Shown here: one piece after another, positions 1 through 10,100 of the stretch
Position numbering within the stretch: position 1 is the stretch's first letter
Layout of the letters: each line of letters starts with the position of its first letter
NCBI GenBank assembly: GCA_945859605.1
Contig: OX243814.1
Span: 31,450,673-31,514,672, forward strand
DNA length: 64,000 nt
Direction of reading: 5' to 3'
DNA from: Lumbricus rubellus
Lineage: Eukaryota > Annelida > Clitellata > Crassiclitellata > Lumbricidae
Made by a program: the position numbers and the translations under genes
The notes under the pieces: model-generated
What the model was told of the DNA's origin: nothing
The model's input: the letters and a program-made list of their open reading frames with translations, nothing else
Databases searched by the model: none

Positions 1-391
1 TCGAAGATCCACTTATTTTATCGACAATTTTGGAACCAGCTGCAGAACCCAATCCTGTTAAGGCTCCTGTGGCTAAACTCGGGAGAACACTAGACAGTAG
101 AAACTTTCCGGCTGTTGCTAAGAACGGTAGAATAGCGCCAATAAATCCGCCTTCGACTCTCGCATTGTCTTCTAATTGCTTTTTACCCATTTTAATTGTC
201 ACACCAGTTCCATTCTGATACGCTTTAGTTAACTTGTTAATTTGCCTCTGGTTTAGGGCTAATACATGCTCACCAGTTATATCTTCATGAGAAAGTCTTA
301 TACTCACTCCAGTCCCTACTTGAGCAGCTCGCTTAATCTTCTCTTTTTGCCCTTCAGAAATATTAACTTTGACCTTAGCGTAAGCGCTCAT
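1..391 (-). CDS. Polinton/adintovirus-type small hydrophobic virion protein (partial)
   Basis: Open frame from an ATG at 391-389 running off the left edge of the window, about 130 residues seen. It starts MSAYAKVKVNISEGQKEK, has two similar segments (GTGVSIRLSHEDITGEH and GTGVTIKMGKKQLEDN), then a long Gly/Ala/Leu-rich hydrophobic stretch beginning GGFIGAILPFLATAG. This two-repeat plus hydrophobic layout is what I associate with the small membrane-active or core-type proteins next to the capsid genes of Polintons and adintoviruses. The assignment to a specific adenovirus-like protein (pX or pVI type) is inference. It lies on the same strand as the penton and ATPase genes, 25 bp downstream of the penton gene. 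A TATA-like AT run lies immediately upstream of the start. The C-terminus is outside the window. Confidence 0.7.
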   Translation of the reverse strand, partial: MSAYAKVKVNISEGQKEKIKRAAQVGTGVSIRLSHEDITGEHVLALNQRQINKLTKAYQNGTGVTIKMGKKQLEDNARVEGGFIGAILPFLATAGKFLLSSVLPSLATGALTGLGSAAGSKIVDKISGSS

Positions 392-415
392 CTTATATTA
401 AATATAAACTTTAAA

Positions 416-1189
416 TTAAACCTCTCTTATATGAAATCGTATCGATAATTCCTCACCTCTTAAATTAATTAGTTTTCCATTTTGGTCTATTAGTTTTGTT
501 TCCATCGATGAAATAGAGTATAGCGTTATTGGAAGATAAACCAGATTATGAGGAGATTCGATTATCTTATAACCAGGCCCGACCGATGGAAAGAAAGAAT
601 AAATTATGTTCTCCGTAGTTCCGTTGGCATACGATGATCCTATTACATCACTCGTAACTCGTAAACTATTCACGCTGTTTATATCGACTATGTGCTCGGA
701 TTCGTTATATCCTTCGGAGTATACACGACTCTGAAATCCTAGAACGGTACTAATTGAATTTGGTACTGTAAAATCAACTTTATAGTTCTCATCAATTTCC
801 AAAACAGCCTTCAAAGTATTGTTATTTGGTTGCAACTTTATACATTGTCCATGACCTTCTTCTTTTAGAATTCTCTGTATGTAATCGTTTAAGTCTTCGA
901 TTTCATAGCAACCGGTTGGAATGTCTAAATCTTCCCATGTTACACCGTTATCTGACGAATATACGAATTTATTATTTGTTTCATCTATATTAGGAAAACT
1001 GTAGTAAGTTTCAAGATTGACAAGAGCCATTTCATACGTTTTACTTTTGTCCAGTTCGATTAGTGGATTAAATTTCGTTCGAATTCGTGTGCTCCTTTCG
1101 CTCAACAAAATGCAAAAGGATTCTTTAGCCTCTGTGTTGCGTGCAATCGTTTGAGTAGTAGATAAAATTTCGTCAAGAAGGGTTTCCAT
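416..1189 (-). CDS. Polinton penton-type minor capsid protein
   Basis: Uninterrupted 257-residue frame from an ATG at 1189. No trace of decay. Its position between the packaging ATPase and the small hydrophobic protein, its length, and the polar beta-rich sequence (including the LGFQSRVY segment near residue 152) match the single-jelly-roll minor capsid (penton) protein of Polinton/Maverick elements and adintoviruses. Five such subunits would form the vertex of an icosahedral particle. I see no catalytic motif. The assignment rests on gene order and general resemblance; a structure prediction showing one eight-stranded jelly roll would confirm it. The major capsid protein, protease and DNA polymerase B expected in a complete element are not in the window and would lie to the left. 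Confidence 0.72.
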   Translation of the reverse strand: METLLDEILSTTQTIARNTEAKESFCILLSERSTRIRTKFNPLIELDKSKTYEMALVNLETYYSFPNIDETNNKFVYSSDNGVTWEDLDIPTGCYEIEDLNDYIQRILKEEGHGQCIKLQPNNNTLKAVLEIDENYKVDFTVPNSISTVLGFQSRVYSEGYNESEHIVDINSVNSLRVTSDVIGSSYANGTTENIIYSFFPSVGPGYKIIESPHNLVYLPITLYSISSMETKLIDQNGKLINLRGEELSIRFHIREV

Positions 1190-1255
1190 TTTAGATAGCT
1201 ATTTTTAAACCTAGAATATAAAATCTTAAATTTTGTTATCATTTTATTATTGCTT

Positions 1256-2032
1256 TTATTTAATGTAAAATGTATCTAATCCAGATCTGTACCTGCCCTT
1301 ATTTGTTTTGCTAGTCAAGTCAATAACCACAAAACCATGCGTTTCATCCCACGCAGTTTTGCATAATTTTCGAAATTCTTCTATAGTCATATCATCTACA
1401 CCTATATGATCGCTGTATATATGATTAATATTTTTGAGGTCTTGAGGGAATAGACATATAAAATTGGCATTCTCCCTGATAGTTTGTCTGGGCAGCTTGA
1501 AATAATTTTGTGCTAGGTAAAAGCAGTCTACATTACTATGCCTACCTCTTATATAATACGATTCGCATTTATTTTGTCGCTCTAACTGTAAATCATCAAA
1601 AATCATGAGATTCTTCTTATCTCGACTTAAGTCTCGTGGATCTGGAACATCTTCAGAGGTTTCAAAGAACTTGCATTCTATATCCGATTTTTTGGCCATG
1701 TTTTTAGACATCTCCTCGACTACGGCGGTCGGTGATACATTTAATTTCATGATTTCATCGCGATTATCAAAAAGTCTTATAATTGCTTCCTTTGGTAATT
1801 TCTCTTCGAATGCTTTCTTAAGTATCTTATATTCTGATTGAAATAAACTTTTGCCAAAGATCTGCAAGTTATCATAGTCTAACCAACCAGGTCTCAGTAA
1901 TAAATTAAGTAGTAATATTGTTTTGCCGCATTGAGACTTACCGACGATCAAACCTCTGATGCTTCTTGGTAAGAGAGGACTGTTAAAGCGTTTACTTGAT
2001 TCTTCATTCCACGATAGGTCTTGGACTTCCAT
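1256..2032 (-). CDS. FtsK/HerA-type genome-packaging ATPase of a Polinton
   Basis: Intact 258-residue frame with a true ATG at 2032. Near residue 32 is a Walker A motif in GLIVGKSQCGKTILL (GKSQCGKT), and near residue 143 a Walker B strand in NLMIFDDLQ, with the two acidic residues that coordinate Mg and activate water. Length and motif spacing fit the short A32/FtsK-like packaging ATPases that pump DNA into capsids of Polintons, adintoviruses and related double-jelly-roll viruses. The gene is read away from the PLA2-domain gene, with only 20 bp between the two start codons, so both probably share a bidirectional promoter. The frame is undamaged, suggesting a fairly recent insertion or a preserved coding function. 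Confidence 0.88.
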   Translation of the reverse strand: MEVQDLSWNEESSKRFNSPLLPRSIRGLIVGKSQCGKTILLLNLLLRPGWLDYDNLQIFGKSLFQSEYKILKKAFEEKLPKEAIIRLFDNRDEIMKLNVSPTAVVEEMSKNMAKKSDIECKFFETSEDVPDPRDLSRDKKNLMIFDDLQLERQNKCESYYIRGRHSNVDCFYLAQNYFKLPRQTIRENANFICLFPQDLKNINHIYSDHIGVDDMTIEEFRKLCKTAWDETHGFVVIDLTSKTNKGRYRSGLDTFYIK

Positions 2033-2052
2033 TTTAATTATATTATATTAAA
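2033..2052. promoter_or_regulatory. Shared divergent promoter gap, near-palindromic
   Basis: Only 20 bp separate the start codons of the ATPase (minus) and the PLA2 protein (plus). The gap is entirely A/T and, with the start codons, reads as a near-perfect inverted repeat (CATTTTAAT...ATTAAAATG) around a TATATTATAT core, so both genes would see nearly the same TATA-like upstream sequence. Promoter function is inferred from position and composition. Confidence 0.5.
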
Positions 2053-2592
2053 ATGGAGCACAGCTCGTATTGCGTAAAATGTAAGCGACAAACTGAGTGT
2101 AGAGATATTCAACGAGTCGTCAGTAAGAATGGTAGACCTATGCTTAGATGTGTATGCGTTGAATGTGGCGCTAGAAAAACTCAGTTTACTAAAATGTCTA
2201 CTACAGTACAAGGAGGTGATTTAGTCTCAGCTCTCAATTCTGCTACTTCCAACATTAAACTTCCATGGGCAAAATATCCGGGCGAAATGCATCTTCCGGG
2301 ACATTCTTTCACAGGTCCAGGAACTCGATTGGATTTGCGATTGAATAGTGATGGGACGCCAAAAGATTGGAGTAAACCAGTAGACAGAGTTGATGCAGCA
2401 GCCTATCGTCACGACCTAGCTTACGCTAAACATACTGATACAGCAGGGAGAAACGTCGCTGACAGAGCTATGATAGATGAATTAAATAATATACCTAATC
2501 CTTCTTTCCGCGAACGAATTGAAAGATCTATAGTTAAACCAATTTTATCAACGAAAACCCATTTTGGAATGGGGTTGAAAAAAAAACTCTGA
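2053..2592 (+). CDS. Zinc-ribbon plus parvovirus-VP1u-type phospholipase A2 protein
   Basis: 179-residue intact frame from ATG 2053. Residues 8-40 hold a zinc-ribbon-like pattern (CVKC ... CVCVECG). From about residue 77 comes a secreted-PLA2-like domain of the parvovirus VP1-unique type: LPGHSFTGPGTRL supplies the calcium-loop GPG, and YRHDLAYAKH supplies the His-Asp catalytic pair and following Tyr. In parvoviruses this activity breaches the endosomal membrane during entry; a similar role in the Polinton particle is inference. The C-terminus ends in a run of lysines encoded by nine As and then stops. The integrase frame overlaps this end in the -1 frame. Confidence 0.8.
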   Translation: MEHSSYCVKCKRQTECRDIQRVVSKNGRPMLRCVCVECGARKTQFTKMSTTVQGGDLVSALNSATSNIKLPWAKYPGEMHLPGHSFTGPGTRLDLRLNSDGTPKDWSKPVDRVDAAAYRHDLAYAKHTDTAGRNVADRAMIDELNNIPNPSFRERIERSIVKPILSTKTHFGMGLKKKL

Positions 2593-3509
2593 GATGGACA
2601 GACGAACTTGCTGACGAATTGCATAAACCTATAGTCAGGAAGTTCAGGAAGCGAGTTGTTTATGTTCAGGGAGTGGACAAAGTTTGGGCAGCAGACTTGA
2701 TTGACATGCAGGCTTATGCTAAATTTAATTCTGGTGTGAAATATTTGTTAAGCGTCATTGATATATTCTCCAAGTATGCATTTATTCAGCCGTTAAAAGA
2801 TAAGCGCGGAGAATCTGTGGCAGATGCTTTCGTTAAAATATTTAATACGAGCAAAAGAAGGGGTGAAAAACTTTGGGTCGATAAGGGAACAGAATTCTAT
2901 AATAAACAGGTAAAATCATTAGGTATGGAGTTGTATTCAACTGAGAACGAAGAGAAATCTTGTATCGTAGAAAGATTTAATAGGACAGTAAAAGAAAAGA
3001 TGTTTAAGTATTTTACAGCAAATTCAACTCAGAGATATATCGATGTTTTAGATAATATGGTTAATTTATACAACAACACAAGACATTCTTCCATTAAAAT
3101 GACTCCTGTTAAAGCGAGTATCAAAGCAAATGAATGGGTTGTGTGGATGAATCTGTATGGTGATGCTGTACCTGAAACTATTAAACCTAAATTTTCGGTA
3201 GGAGATAAAGTAAGAATTTCTAAGAAGAAAAAGACATTCGAGAAAGGCTACACAAATCGTTGGACACAAGAAATTTTTACTATAACACAAATCCAATACA
3301 CAGACCCTATAACCTATAAAATCTCTGACTATCATGGAGAAGAAATAAAAGGGACATTTTATGAAGCTGAACTACAATCGACAACGCAAGATACATTTAA
3401 AATAGAGAAGATTATTAGGAAAAGAGGAAGTCGTTCTTTAGTTAAATGGTTAGGCTATGATAATTCATTCAATTCATGGGTTAAAAATAAAGATTTGATA
3501 TCATTGTGA
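2538..3509 (+). CDS. Polinton retrovirus-like integrase with C-terminal chromodomain
   Basis: Open frame from after a stop at 2535 to 3509. A rve-family integrase core carries the catalytic triad: first Asp in WAADLIDM, second Asp in LWVDKGTEF, Glu in IVERFNRTVKEK. The C-terminal 50 residues form a chromodomain (VKWLGYDNSFNSWV, with the aromatic cage positions), which in related integrases guides target choice through histone marks. The enzyme would join element ends to host DNA. The usual N-terminal HHCC zinc domain is not evident. There is no ATG between 2538 and the first catalytic Asp; only a TTG at 2619 and other near-cognate codons are available, so the true start is unresolved (see findings). 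The frame has no internal stops. Confidence 0.85.
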   Translation, partial: TNFINENPFWNGVEKKTLRWTDELADELHKPIVRKFRKRVVYVQGVDKVWAADLIDMQAYAKFNSGVKYLLSVIDIFSKYAFIQPLKDKRGESVADAFVKIFNTSKRRGEKLWVDKGTEFYNKQVKSLGMELYSTENEEKSCIVERFNRTVKEKMFKYFTANSTQRYIDVLDNMVNLYNNTRHSSIKMTPVKASIKANEWVVWMNLYGDAVPETIKPKFSVGDKVRISKKKKTFEKGYTNRWTQEIFTITQIQYTDPITYKISDYHGEEIKGTFYEAELQSTTQDTFKIEKIIRKRGSRSLVKWLGYDNSFNSWVKNKDLISL

Positions 3510-3645
3510 ATTTACTACTACTATTAGCAAACTGATTTACTACTACAGCCCTTGTGCAATCATTACTTCTCTATGAACACGCTTTATTAACAAGTTAAAC
3601 TGTACATTCGTAGCCTGTTCTAAGAAGAAAAAGACATTCGAGAAA
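3218..3645 (+). repeat. 28-bp direct repeat, 400 bp apart
   Basis: The bases at 3218-3245, inside the integrase reading frame (core TAAGAAGAAAAAGACATTCG), recur exactly at 3618-3645, 108 bp beyond the integrase stop. Copy spacing is 400 bp. Confidence 0.9.
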
Positions 3646-3675
3646 ACAAAATTCTTGACTTTTTAGAACGGATGA

Positions 3676-3678
<3 letters not shown>

Positions 3679-3719
<41 letters not shown>

Positions 3720-3892
3720 AGAAAAAAAAGTTAGAAAAAAAAAAAAAACCTAGAAAAAAAAAAAAACCTAAAAAAAAAAAAACCTAGAAAAAAAAAGTTA
3801 GAAAAAAACCTAGAAAAAAAGTTAGAAAAAAAAACCTAGGAAAAAAAATTAGAAAAAAAAACCTAGAAAAAAGTTAGAAAAATAATATTATA

Positions 3893-3895
<3 letters not shown>
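3679..3895 (+). repeat. A-rich minisatellite with CCTAG/GTTAG interruptions
   Basis: An A run of about 37 bases is followed by irregular alternation of A tracts with CCTAG and GTTAG. The region is almost free of C and T on the plus strand. It lies between the Polinton end and the satellite array. Confidence 0.9.

Positions 3896-3897
<2 letters not shown>

Positions 3898-3928
<31 letters not shown>
3898..3928. repeat. (AT)n microsatellite
   Basis: Uninterrupted AT dinucleotide run of about 15 units between the A-rich minisatellite and the 118-bp satellite. Confidence 0.9.
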
Positions 3929-3930
<2 letters not shown>

Positions 3931-4951
3931 TAACACGTGCAACTAGCCTATGTAGTCAGGCGACATCAGCGTCACCATGGAATGTGTGGAATGCATCGAC
4001 AAACACGGAGTCGCTGCATATCGATTATCTAACAGTATATAATTATGGTAACACGTGCAACTAGCCTATGTAGTCAGGCGACATCAGCGTCACCATGGAA
4101 TGTGTGGAATGCAGCGACAAACGCGGAGTCACTGCATATCGATGATCTAACAGTATATAATTATTGTAACACGTGCAACTAGCCTATGTAGTCAGGCGAC
4201 ATCAGCGTCACCATGGAATGTGTGGAATGCATCGACAAACGCGGAGTCACTGCATATCGATTATCTAACAGTATATAATTATTGTAACACGTGCAACTAG
4301 CCTATGTAGTCAGGCGACATCAGCGTCACCATGGAATGTGTGGAATGCATCGACAAACGCGGAGTCACTGCATATCGATGATCTAACAGTATATAATTAT
4401 TGTAACACGTGCAACTAGCCTATGTAGTCAGGCGACATCAGCGTCACCATGGAATGTGTGGAATGCATCGACAAACGCGGAGTCACTGCATATCGATTAT
4501 CTAACAGTATATAATTATTGTAACACGTGCAACTAGCCTATGTAGTCAGGCGACATCAGCGTCACCATGGAATGTGTGGAATGCATCGACAAACGCGGAG
4601 TCGCTGCAATCGATTATCTAACAGTATATAATTATTGTAACACGTGCAACTAGCCTATGTAGTCAGGCGACATCAGCGTCACCATGGAATGTGTGGAATG
4701 CATCGACAAACACGGAGTCGCTGCATATCGATTATCTAACAGTATATAATTATTGTAACACGTGCAACTAGCCTATGTAGTCAGGCGACATCAGCGTCAC
4801 CATGGAATGTGTGGAATGCAGCGACTCCGCGTTTGTCGATGCAATCGATTATCTAACAGTATATAATTATTGTAACACGTGCAACTAGCCTATGTAGTCA
4901 GGCGACATCAGCGTCACCATGGAATGTGTGGAATGCATCGACAAATACACG
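3931..4951 (+). repeat. 118-bp satellite array, about 8.6 copies
   Basis: Units begin TAACACGTGCAACTAGCC at 3931, 4049, 4167, 4285, 4403, 4521, 4638, 4756 and 4873, so the period is 117-118 bp. Copies differ by only a few bases. Each unit contains the palindromes CACGTG and CCATGG and a potential hairpin (TGCATCGAC ... GTCGCTGCA). The array sits close to the Polinton integrase end; whether it belongs to the element's terminal repeat or to the host cannot be decided here. Confidence 0.95.
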
Positions 4952-5138
4952 GAGGGGGAACGGGAGCTGCGTTTAACAATTCAACCGGTAGTTGCATAAT
5001 TTTCGTAACCAATACCGATTTTCTCGAGATATTCGCTTATTCGCACATCGCACTAAATATATTAGCTAGAGACTTTTCGGCAGTATTCTTACGACCTTAA
5101 TTTCCTTGCTGATCGAAATAATAAAAGACTTCCAAAGG

Positions 5139-5570
5139 GCGGTGACCAATCCTCTCCCTCGCCGTCTCATCATCCACTGACCGTGTACTCATCATAGCTG
5201 AGTCGGCAGTCCAGCGCGCTATCCACTGTACTACCGAGCACCCCCCTCAGGAAATAATAAAAGACATCCAGCTTGTTAACCCTATACTGGAAAAAAGACT
5301 TCATTTTCAAGGCCTTGGCATATGAAGGCGGTGGCTAATCCTCTCTCTCGCCGTCTCATCATCCACTGACCGTGTACTCATCATAGCTGAGTCGACAGTC
5401 CAGCGCGCTATCCACTGTACTACCGAGCACCCCCCTCAGGAAATAATAAAAGACATCCAGAAAATAAAATAATTAACTAACCACGGTACTACCGAGCTAT
5501 CCACTGTACTACCGAGCACCCCCCTCAGGAAATAATAAAAGACATCCAGCTTGTTAACCCTATACTACTT
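5139..5570 (+). repeat. About 150-bp repeat in 2.5 copies
   Basis: A segment starting GGCGGTGACCAATCCTCTCC at 5139 and ending in GACATCCAGCTTGTTAACCC recurs from 5319, and its second half recurs a third time from about 5495 to 5570. Copies are very similar (for example CACCCCCCTCAGGAAATAAT in all three). No coding content. Confidence 0.85.
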
Positions 5571-6294
5571 GTGTGTGTGCATGTGTGTGTATGTATATAT
5601 AAAGACACATAGCCTACATAAGTATAAGGCTCTGGGCCTACGTATAGGTTACACTGTGTGCACACTTATCAAGTTATCAAAGCGGTAGACGTATGTGTAT
5701 TTTGTATAATAATTATATACTGCTACGTACCTGGAATTTGAACAAAAAGTGAAGCGAAGGCAAAGAGATATATCACAGACATGCACCACAGAAAGAGATC
5801 TTTGGTCAGGCGTACGCGTTGGCCGGCCATGTTATTTCAACAATTAAAATTCGGTCCGTCCGATAAAAAAAACTCTCCCTCAACTTAGGCAATCATTCCT
5901 CGAAGAACCAACTAAGTTCTTATAGCTGGACAACAACATCGCCTATCACGGACTACCACCACGGACGCCTTCTTGAAATCCGCCAACTTCGCCTGAGATG
6001 CCCGGATGACTGACTGCTGGTCGGCCTGGCTTCTCCAGCTGCTTCCGCTGCGGCGTTTGAGGCTTGAGCTGATGGAAGGATCGACGGAAGAGGGAAGAAC
6101 ATTACTGATCCCCTCTGATGGATGAACGGAATAGGCGGCGATCGACCTCCCCTTTCCCCCATCATCCCAACTGGCGCCGCGTATAAGGCTATCGCAGCGC
6201 CGCCTGTACAACACTAAAAATACGCTTCGTTGCTTCACTCGGCTACGTGTATAAGCCGCCTAAACATCGACGCTTCCACTCTCACAATCTCACA
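5571..6294. other. Non-coding stretch
   Basis: A GT-rich low-complexity segment near 5571-5600, then ordinary sequence. Short open frames exist on the minus strand but none resembles a known protein or has gene context. Confidence 0.5.
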
Positions 6295-7150
<856 letters not shown>

Positions 7151-10100
7151 ATGGTGGACTCGGTGGCACAGGAGATCTCTCCTACGTACTCAACGTTTTT
7201 TGGCCAGATGGGGGTTACAGCGGCAATGATTTTTAGCGGTTGGTGACTTGTGATCGATGCTTATTAGTTCTAGGAATTTCTATGAAGCAATTTCAGTACA
7301 TTCATTTAGTCATTTATTCATTCCATGGTCATACTACTCAGGAGCGCTCCCAGCTCAGTTATAGCAGAAGACACAAAAATTCTGAAACAAAGTTTGATTG
7401 GTCAACTCAATTGTAATAAATGCAGCTTTAAAGGGAGGCCATTCCAGACAGACGTTAGGTGCATCAAAGCCACATAAATGTAAATTTTAGCTAATTAATT
7501 AGTATAGGCGGAGACTTGGTCTAGAAGTTTTGGGGGGAGGAACGAACGAGCGGCAGAAGGACGATCGCCGAGGTGCGACAAATTGGGCGGACGGCTGAGG
7601 GGCGTGAGGGCTGAGTCGCCCATCACAGTTTCCATTTTCATCGACCAAATTTTTGTTGACTTTTTAGTCATTTGGTCGGCATTTCCTAAAAACATACCAT
7701 TTTCCCCCTGCCAAAATAGTTGATTACCTTTTAAGTCATTTTATCAAAATCTTTTGCAAACATATAATTTTCCCGCCAAGATATAGCTGTTTTACCTGAA
7801 TAATAAAAAAAATAACCCCAATGTCCAGCACTGTGAAAAATTTACGATGCTATTTACGGATATTGGAGGGGGACATGAACAATTGAATATGGACGGTCCC
7901 CCCACCACAAACATTGGGTGACCGTCCCTCTATCCTCCTAAGTCTCCGCCCTTGTTAATTAGATAGAAAATCTAAATTACCAATCACTGGTGGAAAAAGC
8001 TTGCAACATGTGGCAATGGGTGTGGTTATGCAGTGTTTAATCTAGACGTCTCTGAGGGGGAAAGTACCCCCCCACCAGGATTGACATTCCCCCCCCAGAA
8101 AAATTTTACGAAATGATAATGGTTTTTAGTTTCTGTTTACATCATTATTTCACAAGAAGTGTTATAATATACCGTGATATTATTTACTGTTATATGATTA
8201 TATATGAGACTATTATTTACTAATATAGTATATTATACTATCATATTGCAATGAGTATAATTTATTGTATATATTTGTAAAATACCATTGTTGTCCAAGT
8301 AGGCTACAAACAGAGATGACATCCACTCCAGAAATATTTGATAAAATTATGATAATTTTTAGTTGCTCTTTACATAATTGTATTACATGAACTGTTATAA
8401 TTATAATATACTGCGATATCTTTTACTATTTATATGATAACAATAGATTTAATATAATTAATAGTTTATATGATTATAATGTTATTATTGACTAAATTCT
8501 CTTATCGGTCAGGCAAGTTTAAGAAAATACCGCTTGGAAGTTCTGAGATAGCATATTGGCATCTGTCCTGAAGAATCTCTACTCGAGACACAGTCAGTAT
8601 AATAGGCTCATTTTGTCACCACCAACTTGCTGAATACAGCAGTGAAAACCTCATGTCTCTACCTGCATTGGTTCTCGAGATATTTCACGTTCAATATAGC
8701 GTCAGAGAAGATTTCTCGAAATCGGATGCAAATTTTCGTAATATTCAAAAATATTCAACTCCTGAATGCTTCCTAGTCCCAAGACAATTTTTATATCACC
8801 TGAAAGCTTATGGCATGCACTTTTCATAAATATTAAGTTAAGGTAAATTCCAGTTTTCAGATTTTTAATATCACCTGGTGAAGTTGACCCCCGTTCGTCA
8901 GTTCGACCAAGATTAGCATGTCGGTATGAAAATTTTTTCAATCAAAGTACCCAACAAAGTACATCCAGTAGGAGCCAATTACTAGTTAAATCAGAATATT
9001 AACAGATTGCACATTTCTTGCACATACATTTTCTGATATCGGTCAGGCAAAATCAAGAAAATGCAGTTTGCGAGTTCTGAGATGGCATATTGGCAGCTGT
9101 CCTGTATAGTCCCTACACAAGACACAGTCAGTGTAACAAGCTCATTGTGTCACCACCAACTTGCTGAATACAGCATTGAAAACCTTATGCCTCTACCTGC
9201 ACTACTTCTCTAGATATTTCATGTTGAATATAGCCGCAGAGAACGTTTCGCGAAATCGAGCGCAAATTTTCGCCTACCCCACCTCACTTTAAAACGACAT
9301 ATCTCGGTCAAATTTCTAAATATCTTAATAAAATTTTGGATTTGAGCTCAGAATTGGTGGGCAAACAAATGATAAAATTTTCAGCAAAATCTAAAGTTGA
9401 AGGTGGGAAAATGGTAAAAAATGGGTTGATTTGACACGGAATGACCCTATTATAATGTACATGTATGATGCAAATTATACAATCTTGTTACAATGAGTAT
9501 AACTTAGTGAAAATATTTGTACAAATACTATTTTTGTACAACTAAATGGTTTCTCTCCAGTGCTTTCTTTCAAATTTCGAACTGACAAATTTCAAATCTT
9601 TTGATCTTTGAACATCTAGTAAAACAACATCATTATTGCAAGGCTTCCAGATTTTGATTCCTGTAGTTTATTAGTTCTTGGTTGGTTTGTGTACCATTTG
9701 TTATGAATTCTGCAGTGTGTCCAGGTCAGCAATTCAGGACCATCTTTGGAAACAGGGATAAGCTGCTTCAGTGCTGAAAAGTCAGCTTAAATAGTCTAAT
9801 ATTATTAGGCTATACTCAGGTCTGCAGTCATTCATTAACCCAGCAACAGCAGAACTGATCCTCTGAAGGAAATTATTATTGCAGTTATTATATATCATCT
9901 TAAAACACTCTTTTGTATCGGTACTGAGATAATTGAGCAATTTTGGTAAAATGGCATCTTAAAATGGTACCATTACAATGTGGAAACTCCCAAAAAATTA
10001 TTATTGTAAGCATAGCCTATAATTATTTATTAAAGTCTTAGGCCACTCTCATAAGCACTGAAAAGTACAGCTATTTTGCTAAGATGACAGCTTAAAATGA

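Noticed and set aside
3931..4951. CRISPR array
   Set aside because: Direct repeats are 118 bp and contiguous, without unique spacers; the context is animal DNA.
5912..6238. 108-residue minus-strand frame
   Set aside because: No recognisable domain, low-complexity Ser/Arg content, no gene context.
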